50,441 nt of DNA from Terriglobales bacterium (GCA_035457425.1 DATIBR010000009.1:1-50441), one strand, 5' to 3'; positions 38,064-46,609 are shown, counted from the first letter of the stretch. The notes: generated from the sequence alone by a model not told the origin. Numbers and translations are program-made.

Positions 38064-38869
38064 TGCTCTACGGTTTCCTCTTCTTCGCCGGGAGCCGATT
38101 CGTAACCCCACTCTTCGTCCCAGTGTCCCAGCAGGAAGCGCCCGTTCCCCTCCTTGTCGCGCTCGTATCCCAGCACCGCCATCCCGTCAGAAAAGGCTTT
38201 CAGGAACTGCTCGCGATTGCGCAGTTGGACGTCTTTCGCCTTGTCGCGCTCTTTCTCGCTCGCCTTCCACTCGTAGATCTGCGCCGGCACCTCGATGGTC
38301 TTCTCCGTCTTGATGGCCGGCCGCTGCTTGTCCTCGAGCAGCGCGCAGACGCGCTTCGACTTCAGCCACCACTCCGCCACCAGCCGGTCGGTCGGCAGGC
38401 CGCCCTGCAGCGGCGACGACGAGATGCCGTACTGGTTGATGTTGTACCGGCGCGCGACCGCGCCCAGCCGCTCCAGGTTCAGGAACGCGTTCTTGATCTC
38501 CAGCGGGTCGAACGTCCACTCGATGAGCTCGAACCCGCGCGCCAGCCCGTCCTCGCGTTGCAGCAGCTTCATCTGACGCCCCAACCCCGCGTTGCGGTAC
38601 TTTTCCCGCACCGCCAGCATGTGCGAGTGCAGGTAGGGATGCCCGCCGCGGCTCCCGGGGATGGAGAGCGCGAAACCCACCAGCTCCTCGCCGTCGAAGC
38701 TCCCGATGATCTGGCCGCCGATCTTGTCGGCCACCACGAACATCCGCAGCGGGATCAGGTCCACGTCCGCGAAGTTCCACACTTCCTTCTGCAGCGCGAC
38801 GCAGTCGGTGAACTCCGCGATGGTCGCGCACTTCCGCACCACGATCTGGCTGGTGTCGAGCTCGCCCAT
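38060..38869 (-). CDS. GNAT-family acyltransferase (COG3375-like)
   Basis: The 269-residue protein has a GNAT core: IVVRKCATIAEFTDCVALQKEVW, GQIIGSFDGEELVGFALSIPG, then the acyl-CoA loop LAVREKYRNAGLGRQMKLLQRE. RGFELIEWTFDPLEIKNAFLNLERLGAVARRYNINQYG follows, characteristic of the predicted acetyltransferases grouped in COG3375. It is longer than a typical GNAT because of a C-terminal extension ending in acidic residues. The ATG at 38869 overlaps the mazG stop (ATGA), and its own stop overlaps the MenC-type start. The tight order mazG-GNAT-menC suggests it acylates (perhaps succinylates) an amino acid for the enolase-family enzyme. Confidence 0.88.
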   Translation of the reverse strand: MGELDTSQIVVRKCATIAEFTDCVALQKEVWNFADVDLIPLRMFVVADKIGGQIIGSFDGEELVGFALSIPGSRGGHPYLHSHMLAVREKYRNAGLGRQMKLLQREDGLARGFELIEWTFDPLEIKNAFLNLERLGAVARRYNINQYGISSSPLQGGLPTDRLVAEWWLKSKRVCALLEDKQRPAIKTEKTIEVPAQIYEWKASEKERDKAKDVQLRNREQFLKAFSDGMAVLGYERDKEGNGRFLLGHWDEEWGYESAPGEEEETVEQ

Positions 38870-39762
38870 CAGCGTTCCGTCTCCTTCGATTTCTGCCACA
38901 GCGCTTCCATCTCGTCGAGCGACGCCTCCGGCAGCTTCTTTCCCTGCCGGCGCAGCTCCTCTTCCAACCATTGGAACCGCCGCTTGAACTTGCGGTTGGT
39001 CTTCCGCAAGGCCGATTCCGGGTCGAGGGAGAGATAGCGCGCGATGTTCACCAGCACGAACAGCATGTCGCCCAACTCGTCTTCCAGGCGGCCGCGCAGC
39101 GGCTCCGCCACCTGCGCTGCCCCTGACCCGGCCACGCCACGCTGCTGCGGCTTCGGCGGCGCCGGCAGCTTCGCTACCTCGCGCTTCAGTTCGTCCGTCT
39201 CCTCGCGCAATTTGTCGAACAGCCCGCTGACCTCCGGCCAGTCGAACCCGACGTGCGCCGCGCGCGAGCTCAGCTTGTACGCCTCCAGCAACGCCGGCAC
39301 CGCCGGCGACACGCCCGCCAGCACCGACTCGTTATTCTCCTCTTCCTTCTTCTTCTTGCCGCCGCCCGCCGCGAGCCGCTGCTTCTTCTCTTCCGCCTTC
39401 AGCGCCTCCCAATTCCTGAGTACGTCCGACGCGGTCTCCGCCTTCACGTCGCCGAACACGTGCGGATGCCGCCCGACCAGCTTGTTCGCCAGGCGCTCCA
39501 GCACGTCGTCGATGGCGAAGCGCCTCTCTTCACTCGCCATCTGCGCATAGAAGAGCACCTGCAGCAGCAGGTCGCCCAGCTCTTCGGGCAGCTCGTCCCA
39601 GTCGCGATTGTCGATCGCTTCCAGGACCTCGTACGTCTCCTCCAGCGTGAACGGCTTGATGGTATCGAAGGTCTGCTCGCGGTCCCACGGACACCCGCCC
39701 GGCGCCCGTAACCGCGCCATGATCTCCACCGCCCGCTCGAACTTGTCGCCGGTCGCTCCCAT
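38869..39762 (-). CDS. mazG: Nucleoside triphosphate pyrophosphohydrolase MazG
   Basis: The 297-residue protein hydrolyses NTPs/dNTPs to NMP and pyrophosphate. It has two MazG-type helical units. The first contains LRAPGGCPWDREQTFDTIKPFTLEETYEVLEAI and ELPEELGDLLLQVLFYAQM, the EExxE...ExxD metal site. The second contains LREETDELKREV and RGRLEDELGDMLFVLVNIARYL. A Lys/Glu-rich insert (AGGGKKKKEEENNE) lies between them. The ATG at 39762 has AGGTGG 7 nt upstream. The frame is open far beyond that, but upstream lies the divergent GH57 gene. It is the first gene of the operon with GNAT and MenC-type enzyme. Confidence 0.95.
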   Translation of the reverse strand: MGATGDKFERAVEIMARLRAPGGCPWDREQTFDTIKPFTLEETYEVLEAIDNRDWDELPEELGDLLLQVLFYAQMASEERRFAIDDVLERLANKLVGRHPHVFGDVKAETASDVLRNWEALKAEEKKQRLAAGGGKKKKEEENNESVLAGVSPAVPALLEAYKLSSRAAHVGFDWPEVSGLFDKLREETDELKREVAKLPAPPKPQQRGVAGSGAAQVAEPLRGRLEDELGDMLFVLVNIARYLSLDPESALRKTNRKFKRRFQWLEEELRRQGKKLPEASLDEMEALWQKSKETER

Positions 39763-39864
39763 CGCGAATCCACCTAATGTACACAATCGTCCAGAAACTA
39801 GTAGACTCGTAAGGTTGGGCAGCCGACAGCGCACGCGCCTGTCCGCATCCAACACGGTAAGCCC

Positions 39865-41589
39865 ATGAAGTCCTTTGGCACTCCCTCCGGATACGTCACG
39901 TTCGTGCTCCATTCGCACCTGCCCTACGTGGTGCACCACGGCACGTGGCCGCACGGCCTCGACTGGCTCCACGAGGCCGCCGCGGAGACCTACCTGCCCA
40001 TGCTGCGGATGTTCAGCGAGTTGGAGCGGGAGGGCGTGGCGCTCAAGGCGAACGTCAATCTTTCTCCCATCCTGCTCGAGCAGCTCTCGCACCCGACCTT
40101 CCAGGAGGAGTTCCCCCTCTACGTGCAGCGCAAGATCGAGGCTGCGCGCAAGGACGAAGCCGACTTCCATCGCCAGGGCGAGGACCACTTCGCCCGCGTC
40201 GCCCAGTACTGGTGCCAGTTCTTCGAGCGCGCGCTCGCCGACTTCGAGGGCCTCGGGCGCGACATCGTCGGCGGCTTCAAGCGCTTCTACGACTCCGGCG
40301 CCATCGAGATCATCACCTGCGGCGCCACGCACGGATACTTCCCCCTCCTCGGCACCGACGCTTCCATCCGCGCGCAGGTCCGCATGGGCGTCGCCACCCA
40401 CGAGCGCTTCTTCGGACGCAAGCCGCGCGGCATCTGGCTCCCGGAATGCGGCTACCGGCCGGGCGGGCTCTGGCAGTATCCGGTCTCGACCAACGGCGCC
40501 TCGCGCCCCAAGGGCCCGCAGCTCCGGGAGGGCGTGGAGCAGATCCTCGCCGAATGCGGCATCCAGTTCTTCTTCGTCGACACCCACCTGGTCGAGACCA
40601 ACATACGTTTCAGTCCCTACCAGATGCTCGCCGGCGACGTGCCCATCGCGCTCGAGGAGGAGACGGGCGGCAAGCACCCATCGCTCTACCGCCCGTATTT
40701 CGCCGGAGCGCGCCGCTCCAGCGGGACCGCCGCCTTTTTCACCCGCGACCCCAAGACCGGCATCCAGGTCTGGTCAGGCGACCACGGATATCCCGGCGAC
40801 GCCGTCTACCTCGACTTCCACAAGAAGCGCTGGCCCGGCGGACACCGCTACTGGCAGGTCACGCACCCGCGCGTCGACCTCGGCGGCAAGACCGCCTACT
40901 ATCCGCACGAAGCCGAGGCCAAGACGCGCGTCCACGCCGAGCACTTCGTCGGGATCACCTGCGGCGTGCTCGGCTCCGAACCCCAGAACGGAGGCACCGG
41001 CGGGCAGCCGCCCATCCTGTGCGCGCCGTTCGACGCCGAGCTCTTCGGCCACTGGTGGTTCGAAGGCGTCCACTGGCTCAAGAACATCGCGCTCGCGTAC
41101 GCGCGCCCCGATTGTCCGGTCAAGCTCGTCACCTGCTCCGAGTACCTCGACCAGTTCCAGCCCACCGGCTACCTCGTGCTCGACGAAGGCTCCTGGGGCA
41201 AGAACGGCACCAACGAGGTCTGGCTGAATCCCGAGACGGCGTGGACGTGGAAGCACATCTACGCCGCGGAAGAGGCCGTGCTCCAGATGGCCGAAGGCCG
41301 GCGCTGGAAGTCCGATCCGCTGGCCGAGCGCCTGGCGCGGCAGCTCTGCCGCGAGCTCATGCTGCTCGAGTCCTCCGACTGGCAGTTCCTCATCACCACC
41401 GAGCACGCCCGCGACTACGCCGAGAAGCGCTTCCACACGCACCTGGAGCAGTTCCGCGCCCTGCTCGACGCCTGGCGGCGCTACGAATCCTCGGGCGAGT
41501 TCTCTCCCGAGACGCGGCACACGCTCGAAGAGATCGAGCAGCGCGACAACGTCTTCCCCACGCTCTCGCCCGAAGCCTACCTGCGCTAG
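39865..41589 (+). CDS. GH57 1,4-alpha-glucan branching enzyme-like protein
   Basis: The 574-residue protein is a GH57 enzyme of the branching-enzyme type (GH57 core plus C-terminal DUF1957 helical domain). Motifs: FVLHSHLPYV with the HSHLP substrate motif, CGATHGYFPLL, the nucleophile E194 in GIWLPECGYRPGG, the acid D390 in FDAELFGHWWFEG. The C-terminal helical bundle has WTWKHIYAAEEAVLQMAEG and LMLLESSDWQFLITT. These match the known archaeal and thermophilic branching enzymes. It would introduce alpha-1,6 branches in glycogen in the cytosol. It is divergent from mazG, and TAGACT at about 39802 is a possible -10. A second GH57 enzyme lies 15 kb away. Confidence 0.93.
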   Translation: MKSFGTPSGYVTFVLHSHLPYVVHHGTWPHGLDWLHEAAAETYLPMLRMFSELEREGVALKANVNLSPILLEQLSHPTFQEEFPLYVQRKIEAARKDEADFHRQGEDHFARVAQYWCQFFERALADFEGLGRDIVGGFKRFYDSGAIEIITCGATHGYFPLLGTDASIRAQVRMGVATHERFFGRKPRGIWLPECGYRPGGLWQYPVSTNGASRPKGPQLREGVEQILAECGIQFFFVDTHLVETNIRFSPYQMLAGDVPIALEEETGGKHPSLYRPYFAGARRSSGTAAFFTRDPKTGIQVWSGDHGYPGDAVYLDFHKKRWPGGHRYWQVTHPRVDLGGKTAYYPHEAEAKTRVHAEHFVGITCGVLGSEPQNGGTGGQPPILCAPFDAELFGHWWFEGVHWLKNIALAYARPDCPVKLVTCSEYLDQFQPTGYLVLDEGSWGKNGTNEVWLNPETAWTWKHIYAAEEAVLQMAEGRRWKSDPLAERLARQLCRELMLLESSDWQFLITTEHARDYAEKRFHTHLEQFRALLDAWRRYESSGEFSPETRHTLEEIEQRDNVFPTLSPEAYLR

Positions 41590-41641
41590 CCACACGTCTG
41601 CGCCCTCGCGGCGCCGCTGCGAGTTCTGCGTTCAGGTTCTT

Positions 41642-41983
41642 CTAGGGATGCGCTGCGGGTTGCGCCGCCGACGGCGCCACGCTCGGCGCGGGTCGCACTT
41701 TCGCCACCGCCAACGCGCGCTTCTTCGGCGGCAGGCTCGGCTGCTGCTCCACGATCCCGATGACGGCGTCAGGATTCACGTCGTTCCGCTTCTGCAGCTT
41801 CTTTTCGCACAGCGCGCGCACCAGTTGCTGCTCGTGCTCGCTCAGCACTTCCTGGGGCAGCAGCTTGAAGTTGCGGAACATCCAGATGAGCTGGAGCCGC
41901 TGCAGCAACGAAGGCGCGACGAAGCGCGGACCGTGATCGGTCGATACTTGAAGTAATCCGTGACGGATTTTCTCCACCAACAT
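41642..41983 (-). CDS. Small conserved-looking protein of unknown function
   Basis: This 113-residue protein has no recognised family. The central part (RLQLIWMFRNFKLLPQEVLSEHEQQLVRALCEKKLQ) is helical and basic. The tail is Ala/Pro-rich (AVAKVRPAPSVAPSAAQPAAHP). A good promoter (42042-42071) and the clear codon bias of neighbours support it as real. No signal peptide or membrane segment. It converges on the branching-enzyme gene. Confidence 0.65.
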   Translation of the reverse strand: MLVEKIRHGLLQVSTDHGPRFVAPSLLQRLQLIWMFRNFKLLPQEVLSEHEQQLVRALCEKKLQKRNDVNPDAVIGIVEQQPSLPPKKRALAVAKVRPAPSVAPSAAQPAAHP

Positions 41984-42041
41984 GGAGAAGCGCCTCTTCG
42001 TTCCCTTCGGAAATTCCCAGAGCTTGTGGAAAAGCGAGCCA

Positions 42042-42071
42042 AATCTACGCCGCGCACCAAACTCGATGCAA
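42042..42071 (-). promoter_or_regulatory. Sigma70-type promoter for the small unknown gene
   Basis: On the minus strand: TTGCAT (42071-42066), 18-nt spacer, TAGATT (42047-42042). A start near 42035 leaves a leader of about 52 nt before the ATG at 41983. The rest of the 221-nt gap shows only the pyrimidine-rich tract near 42151-42192. Confidence 0.6.
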
Positions 42072-42192
42072 TAGAAAAACGCATCAGTTTACTCGGATGT
42101 AACCATTACGGAGGTCTCTGACCCGCGGCTCTCTTGGCTTACCCTGAGGGCTTTCCTTTGGCCTTTTGCCCTCTTCCTTTTGCCTTTGCTCT

Positions 42193-42198
42193 TAGAAT
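42193..42198 (+). promoter_or_regulatory. Putative -10 box for leaderless aldehyde dehydrogenase
   Basis: TAGAAT, then 6 nt, then GTG at 42205. The 40 nt upstream are a pyrimidine-rich tract with several TTTTGCC/TTTGGCC-like units and no good -35. Confidence 0.55.
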
Positions 42199-42204
42199 GA
42201 CCCC

Positions 42205-43647
42205 GTGTCCGCAACGCTGCAGCCCGCGGTCGACCTCCACGCCGCCTTCGCCGCGCTCCAGGCCAACCGCTGGACGGTCGCCCAGACCAGCGCGGCCGAC
42301 CGCATCGCGAAGCTCAAGCGCCTGCGCGCCGCCCTCGTCGCCCGCCGCGCCGAGCTGCGCGGGGCCCTCCAAGCCGACCTCCACCGGCCGCCCGAAGAGT
42401 CCGAGATCCTCGAGCTCCAGCCCCTGCTCCTCGAACTCGACCACGCTATCCGCAACCTGCGCGGCTGGATGCGCCCCCGCCGAGTCGCGACACCCCTGCT
42501 GCTGCTCGGGACGCGCAGCGAGGTTCGCTTTGAGCCGCGGGGCGTGGCCCTCATCCTCGCGCCCTGGAACTACCCCGCGGACCTGGCGCTCACCCCGCTC
42601 ATCGCCGCGGTCGCCGCCGGCAACTGCGTCCTGCTGAAGCCATCGGAGAAGGCGCCGCGCACCAGCGAGGTCGTCGCCGCCATCGTCCGCGATGCCTTCC
42701 CCGCGGACGAAGTGACCTGCGTGCTCGGCGGACCCGAAGTCGCCCAGGCGCTCACCGCGCTCCCGTTCGACCACATCTTCTTTACCGGCTCCACGCGCTT
42801 GGGCAAGCAGGTGATGCGGGCCGCCGCCGAGAACCTCGCCAGCGTCACGCTCGAACTGGGTGGCAAGTCGCCCGCGCTGGTGGACGAGACCGCCGATCTC
42901 ACCATCGCCGCCGAGCGCATCGCGTGGGGCAAGTTCGTCAACGCCGGGCAGACCTGCATCGCGCCCGACTACGTCCTCGTGCACCACTCCCGCGAGCGCG
43001 CCTTCGTCGCCGCGCTCAGATCCGCCACCGAGAGCATGTACGGCGCCGGCGCCGAAGTCCGCCGCTCCCCGGACTACTGCCGCCTCATCGAACCGGCTGC
43101 GGCTGCGCGCCTCATCGCGGCCCTCGACGCAGCGCTCGCGCCATCTTCCGGACATCCCGCGCACCTCGAGCTCGGCGGCGAATTCGACCGCGCGTCTTGC
43201 TACCTCGCGCCCACCATCGTCTCCGGCGTCGCCCCGGACTCCCCGCTGATGCGCGACGAGATCTTCGGGCCCATCCTGCCTGTCGTCACCTACCAGACGC
43301 TCGACGAAGCCTTGCTCCTCATCCGCTCGCGCCCTGCGCCGCTCGCCCTCTACGTCTTCTCGCGCGACCGCGAGCCGCTCGAGCGGGTGCTGCGCGAGAC
43401 CTCCGCCGGCGCCACCGTGTGGAACACCACGCTGCTCCACTTCGGCAACCACAACCTGCCCTTTGGCGGCGTGGGCGCCAGCGGCATGGGGAACTATCAC
43501 GGCTGGTTCGGATTCCGCGCCTTCTCGCACGAGCGCGCCGTCCTGCGCCAGACGCGTCTCTCGATGCTCCGCCGCCTGTTCCCGCCCTACACCGATACGA
43601 CGCGCAAGCTGCTCGCGCTCCTCGATCGGTTGCTGGGAACCAGATAG
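42205..43647 (+). CDS. NAD(P)-dependent aldehyde dehydrogenase (class 3-like)
   Basis: The 480-residue enzyme oxidises an aldehyde to the acid. Motifs are complete: ILAPWNYPADLALTPL, LKPSEKAPRTSE, FTGSTRLGKQ (193-202), the general base E217 in LELGGKSPAL and the nucleophile C251 in NAGQTCIAPDYVL. RDEIFGPILPVVTY and LPFGGVGASGMGNYHG follow near the C-terminus. The order and length fit the ALDH3/CoB group, which act on medium or long-chain aldehydes. A hairpin (GTCCGC / GCGGAC, 43663-43678) follows its stop. The GTG start has no Shine-Dalgarno. Confidence 0.95.
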   Translation: MSATLQPAVDLHAAFAALQANRWTVAQTSAADRIAKLKRLRAALVARRAELRGALQADLHRPPEESEILELQPLLLELDHAIRNLRGWMRPRRVATPLLLLGTRSEVRFEPRGVALILAPWNYPADLALTPLIAAVAAGNCVLLKPSEKAPRTSEVVAAIVRDAFPADEVTCVLGGPEVAQALTALPFDHIFFTGSTRLGKQVMRAAAENLASVTLELGGKSPALVDETADLTIAAERIAWGKFVNAGQTCIAPDYVLVHHSRERAFVAALRSATESMYGAGAEVRRSPDYCRLIEPAAAARLIAALDAALAPSSGHPAHLELGGEFDRASCYLAPTIVSGVAPDSPLMRDEIFGPILPVVTYQTLDEALLLIRSRPAPLALYVFSRDREPLERVLRETSAGATVWNTTLLHFGNHNLPFGGVGASGMGNYHGWFGFRAFSHERAVLRQTRLSMLRRLFPPYTDTTRKLLALLDRLLGTR

Positions 43648-43780
43648 CGGCCGGTCCGAGCAGTCCGCCGTGGCGGACGAGGGTCGGCTTCGATTTCTGG
43701 TTCTAGCCCTGCAGGAATCCGTTACCCTTGGCCCGGCTTCCCGCCGGTCCTTTTCTTTGCGCCGTGCGGCGCCGATCGTC

Positions 43781-45034
43781 ATGCGCAGACCCAATCGCCG
43801 CGAGTTCGTGAAGACGGGAGCGATGGTCGCGGTCGCGGCCGCCAGCGGCGGCCGTGCCGCGGCGGAAGCGCGGCCGAAGTCGGCCATCGTCGTTGGCGCG
43901 GGCGCGTTCGGCGGCTGGACGGCGCTGAACCTGCTGCGCGCGGGCTGGCAGGTGACCATCCTCGACGCGTGGGGTCCGGGGAATTCGCGCGCCAGCTCGG
44001 GCGGGGAGACGCGCGTCATCCGCGCGACCTATGGCGCCTCCCGGCTCTACACGCGCATGGCGGTCGAGTCGCTGGCGGCGTGGAAGGAGCACGAGAGGCG
44101 CGTCGGGGCGCAACTGTTCCACCGCACCGGCGCGCTGTGGATGGCGGGCGCGGACGACGCCTACGAGCGCGCCGCTCTGCCGGTGCTCGCGGCGGAAGGC
44201 GTGGCGCACGAAAAACTCGAAGCGGCCGAGGCGGCGAAGCGCTGGCCGCAGATATCGTTCGCCGGCGTGGAGTACTGCCTGTGGGAGCGCGACGCCGGCT
44301 ACCTGTTGGCGCGGCGCGCGTGCGCGACCGTGCTCGAGCAGTGCCAGAAGGAAGGCGGAACGTACCAGCAAGCGGAGGTCTTCCCCGGCGTTTCGGGAAA
44401 GGGTCTCGGCAATGTCACCGCCAATGGCAAAGCCCTGACCGCCGACGCTTACGTCTTCGCGTGCGGGCCGTGGCTAAACAAGCTCTTCCCGGACCTGGGG
44501 CCGCTGGTGCATCCGACGCGGCAGGAGGTCCTCTTCTTCGGCGTGCCGGCGGGGGACCCGCGCTACACCGACGCCGCCATGCCGGTGTGGATCGACAACG
44601 GCCCGCGGCTGTTCTATGGGATTCCCGGGAACGAGTGGCGCGGGTTCAAGCTCGCCGACGACACGCGCGGCCACGACTTCGACCCGACGACGGGCGAACG
44701 CCGCGTTTCGGAAGAAGGAGTGAAGCGCGCGCGCGAGTACATGGAGATGCGCTTCCCCGGGATGCGCGGCGCGCCGCTGGTGGAGAGCCGCGTGTGCCAG
44801 TACGAGAACTCGCCCGACCAGGATTTCATCCTCGATCGCCATCCGGCGGCGGAGAACGTGTGGCTGGTGGGCGGCGGCTCGGGCCACGGCTTCAAGCACG
44901 GACCGGCCATGGGAAAGATGGTCGCGGAGGCGGTCACCGGCAAGGCGACGCCGCCAAAAGAGTTCGCCCTCGCCCGCCTGAAGCGCGCCGGCGGCCGCGG
45001 CACGGGCGCCTGGCCGCCCAGGCACGAAGCGTAG
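43781..45034 (+). CDS. Tat-exported FAD-dependent oxidoreductase (DAO / sarcosine oxidase-like)
   Basis: The 417-residue protein begins MRRPNRREFVKTGAMVAVAAASGG, with a twin-arginine motif (RREFVK) and hydrophobic stretch, so it is probably folded with FAD and exported to the periplasm. The mature part has the FAD motif AIVVGAGAFGGWTALNLLRAGWQVTILD, SSGGETRVIRATYG, and a C-terminal VWLVGGGSGHGFKHGPAMGK. These resemble monomeric sarcosine oxidase / N-methyltryptophan oxidase proteins (DAO family). The substrate is likely an amine or amino acid. The ATG at 43781 is chosen because it yields the complete Tat signal. Its stop abuts the convergent phosphoesterase stop. Confidence 0.9.
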   Translation: MRRPNRREFVKTGAMVAVAAASGGRAAAEARPKSAIVVGAGAFGGWTALNLLRAGWQVTILDAWGPGNSRASSGGETRVIRATYGASRLYTRMAVESLAAWKEHERRVGAQLFHRTGALWMAGADDAYERAALPVLAAEGVAHEKLEAAEAAKRWPQISFAGVEYCLWERDAGYLLARRACATVLEQCQKEGGTYQQAEVFPGVSGKGLGNVTANGKALTADAYVFACGPWLNKLFPDLGPLVHPTRQEVLFFGVPAGDPRYTDAAMPVWIDNGPRLFYGIPGNEWRGFKLADDTRGHDFDPTTGERRVSEEGVKRAREYMEMRFPGMRGAPLVESRVCQYENSPDQDFILDRHPAAENVWLVGGGSGHGFKHGPAMGKMVAEAVTGKATPPKEFALARLKRAGGRGTGAWPPRHEA

Positions 45035-46285
45035 TCAGCGGAACAGCTCGACGGTCTCGAACTGCTTGGCGGCCGTCGGGCGGAAGCGGTGCAGCCGCAA
45101 ATTCAGCGCGTCTTTCTCGCTCACCGAGACTTCCAGGTAGTTGTACTCCTCGATGCGCGGCGCGCCGCGCCAGTAAAGCTCCGGCGGATAGTTCGCGGGC
45201 GGAGCCGTCGCGTTGAGCGTCTGCTCGCCGCCGCCATTGCCGAGCACGAGATACCGGATGCCGTCGACCTCGAAGGCCTCGGTGGTGTGCACGTGGCCGT
45301 TGAAGACCGTGATGCGGAGGTCGCGGGCGAACTCCTTGAGCAGCGCGTGCGGGTTCTGGTCGGCGGGGATGGGGCCGGCCCCGGCCACGCAGAAAGCCGG
45401 GTTGTGGAAGGTGACGAACACGTTGCGCAGGCCCGCGGCGCGCGCGTCTGAGAGCGCGGCGCGCAGCCACTGCATCTGGCCGGCATGATCGGGATGCTGC
45501 GAGAGCCACGCCGAGGGGCGCCGCGCGTCGAGGTCGCCGGTATCGAGGAACAGGAACCGGCTGCCCTCGTAGTCGAACTGGTAGAGCCGCTGCTCGGAGG
45601 AGAAACCCAGCGGCGCGAGCTGCGGGAACTCGCGCCGGAAGCCTTCCAAGCCGGGGTCGAGCCAGGTCTCGTGGTTCCCAGGGGCGGGATAGAAGCGCGC
45701 AGCCAGCGGTGCGGCGCCGTGCGCGGGCAGGCGCGACAGGAAGTTCGAGTAGAAATCGCGCCAGTAGGGATTGTCTTCTCCGTTCCCTGAATAACCTGAG
45801 TACGTGATGTCGCCGGTGTGGAGCGCGAAGCGCGCGCCGCGCTTCTCGCCGGGAACGGCGCCGGCGGCGAGCGCGGTCACAACCTGGTCGAAGACCCAGC
45901 GCTGCCCTTCTCCGCGCAAGATGACCGTCTCTTCGGGACCGACCTTGATGGTCTGCGGCCATCCGTTGCGCAGCAGAAAGGTCGCGGACTTCTCCGGGTG
46001 TCCGGGAACGTCGAGCGTGACCTGCACGAGCTCGCCGGAGGCGGAGTCGTAGACCGTCTTGGCCTCGAACGGGACCTCAGGACCGTAGGCGTAGTCGATG
46101 ACGGCGCGGAAGAAGCGGCGCACCGAGGCGTCGTCGCGGTACGGCAAGTAGCCCGGCAGGCGGCTGTCGCCGAACACGATGAACGTGAACGGCTGGTGCG
46201 GCTTGGACTTGGGCGGCTTCTGGTCGGCCGCGAACATCAACGACGCAAGGAGAAGGATGACGGCAAGGGCGCGCGGGCAGCGCAT
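45035..46285 (-). CDS. Exported metallophosphoesterase
   Basis: The 416-residue product has a signal peptide (ALAVILLLASLMFAAD). The calcineurin-like fold motifs are FIVFGDSRLPG, HTGDITYSGYSGNGEDNP, the PAPGNHETW (GNHE) block, FVTFHNPAF and the final FNGHVHTTE. These give the dimetal site of acid-phosphatase/nucleotidase-type enzymes. A beta-strand insertion (VPFEAKTVYDSASGELVQ) between the first and second motifs is of unknown role. It probably hydrolyses phosphoesters in the periplasm. The start ATG is followed by a 153-nt gap to the tRNA. Confidence 0.92.
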   Translation of the reverse strand: MRCPRALAVILLLASLMFAADQKPPKSKPHQPFTFIVFGDSRLPGYLPYRDDASVRRFFRAVIDYAYGPEVPFEAKTVYDSASGELVQVTLDVPGHPEKSATFLLRNGWPQTIKVGPEETVILRGEGQRWVFDQVVTALAAGAVPGEKRGARFALHTGDITYSGYSGNGEDNPYWRDFYSNFLSRLPAHGAAPLAARFYPAPGNHETWLDPGLEGFRREFPQLAPLGFSSEQRLYQFDYEGSRFLFLDTGDLDARRPSAWLSQHPDHAGQMQWLRAALSDARAAGLRNVFVTFHNPAFCVAGAGPIPADQNPHALLKEFARDLRITVFNGHVHTTEAFEVDGIRYLVLGNGGGEQTLNATAPPANYPPELYWRGAPRIEEYNYLEVSVSEKDALNLRLHRFRPTAAKQFETVELFR

Positions 46286-46347
46286 GAGCCACCTCGAGGG
46301 CGGCTGGGGAGGATGACAGGATGATGGTAGCGCGGAGCCGTCAGAAA

Positions 46348-46385
46348 TGAAAACAGGATGAGAGAAGGAGGGGAGGAAAACCCTT
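46348..46385 (+). repeat. Dispersed repeat, copy 2
   Basis: TGAAAACAGG, purine-rich middle, AAAACCCTT (38 nt). It matches the element at 30339-30373 in opposite orientation. It lies in the gap between the phosphoesterase start and the tRNA-Gln gene. Confidence 0.65.
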
Positions 46386-46438
46386 CTTGGGGCAGCGGCA
46401 GCGTGCTCAGGTATGGATCGTCAGAGGAAGAGTGTTGG

Positions 46439-46509
46439 CTGCCCCCCAGGGATTCGAACCCCGATATGCTGATCCAGAGTCAGCTGTCCTACCATTGAAC
46501 GAGGGGGCA
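46439..46509 (-). tRNA. tRNA-Gln (anticodon CTG)
   Basis: A 71-nt cloverleaf on the minus strand without encoded CCA. The acceptor is TGCCCCC / GGGGGCA with discriminator G, the weak U1-A72 pair and G73 being typical of glutamine tRNAs. The D arm is GTTC ... GGAC. The anticodon arm GCTGA-CTCTGGA-TCAGC gives anticodon CTG (codon CAG). The T arm is CGGGG-TTCGAAT-CCCTG. No promoter was found in the 167-nt gap upstream. Confidence 0.97.
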
Positions 46510-46609
46510 GTCTCGGTCGGCGCGAGCGGAGCTGCTCGCTTCCTTTTGATTCTACTGGCCGTCGCGACGTTGGGTCAAACACGCGAAACCCCTCGCGTCA
46601 CCCCCAAAA

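Noticed and set aside
46522-46547. Hairpin GCGAGC/GCTCGC followed by TTCCTTTT as a terminator
   Set aside because: No plus-strand gene ends just upstream, and it lies 5' of the tRNA on the other strand. The stem is only 6 bp.
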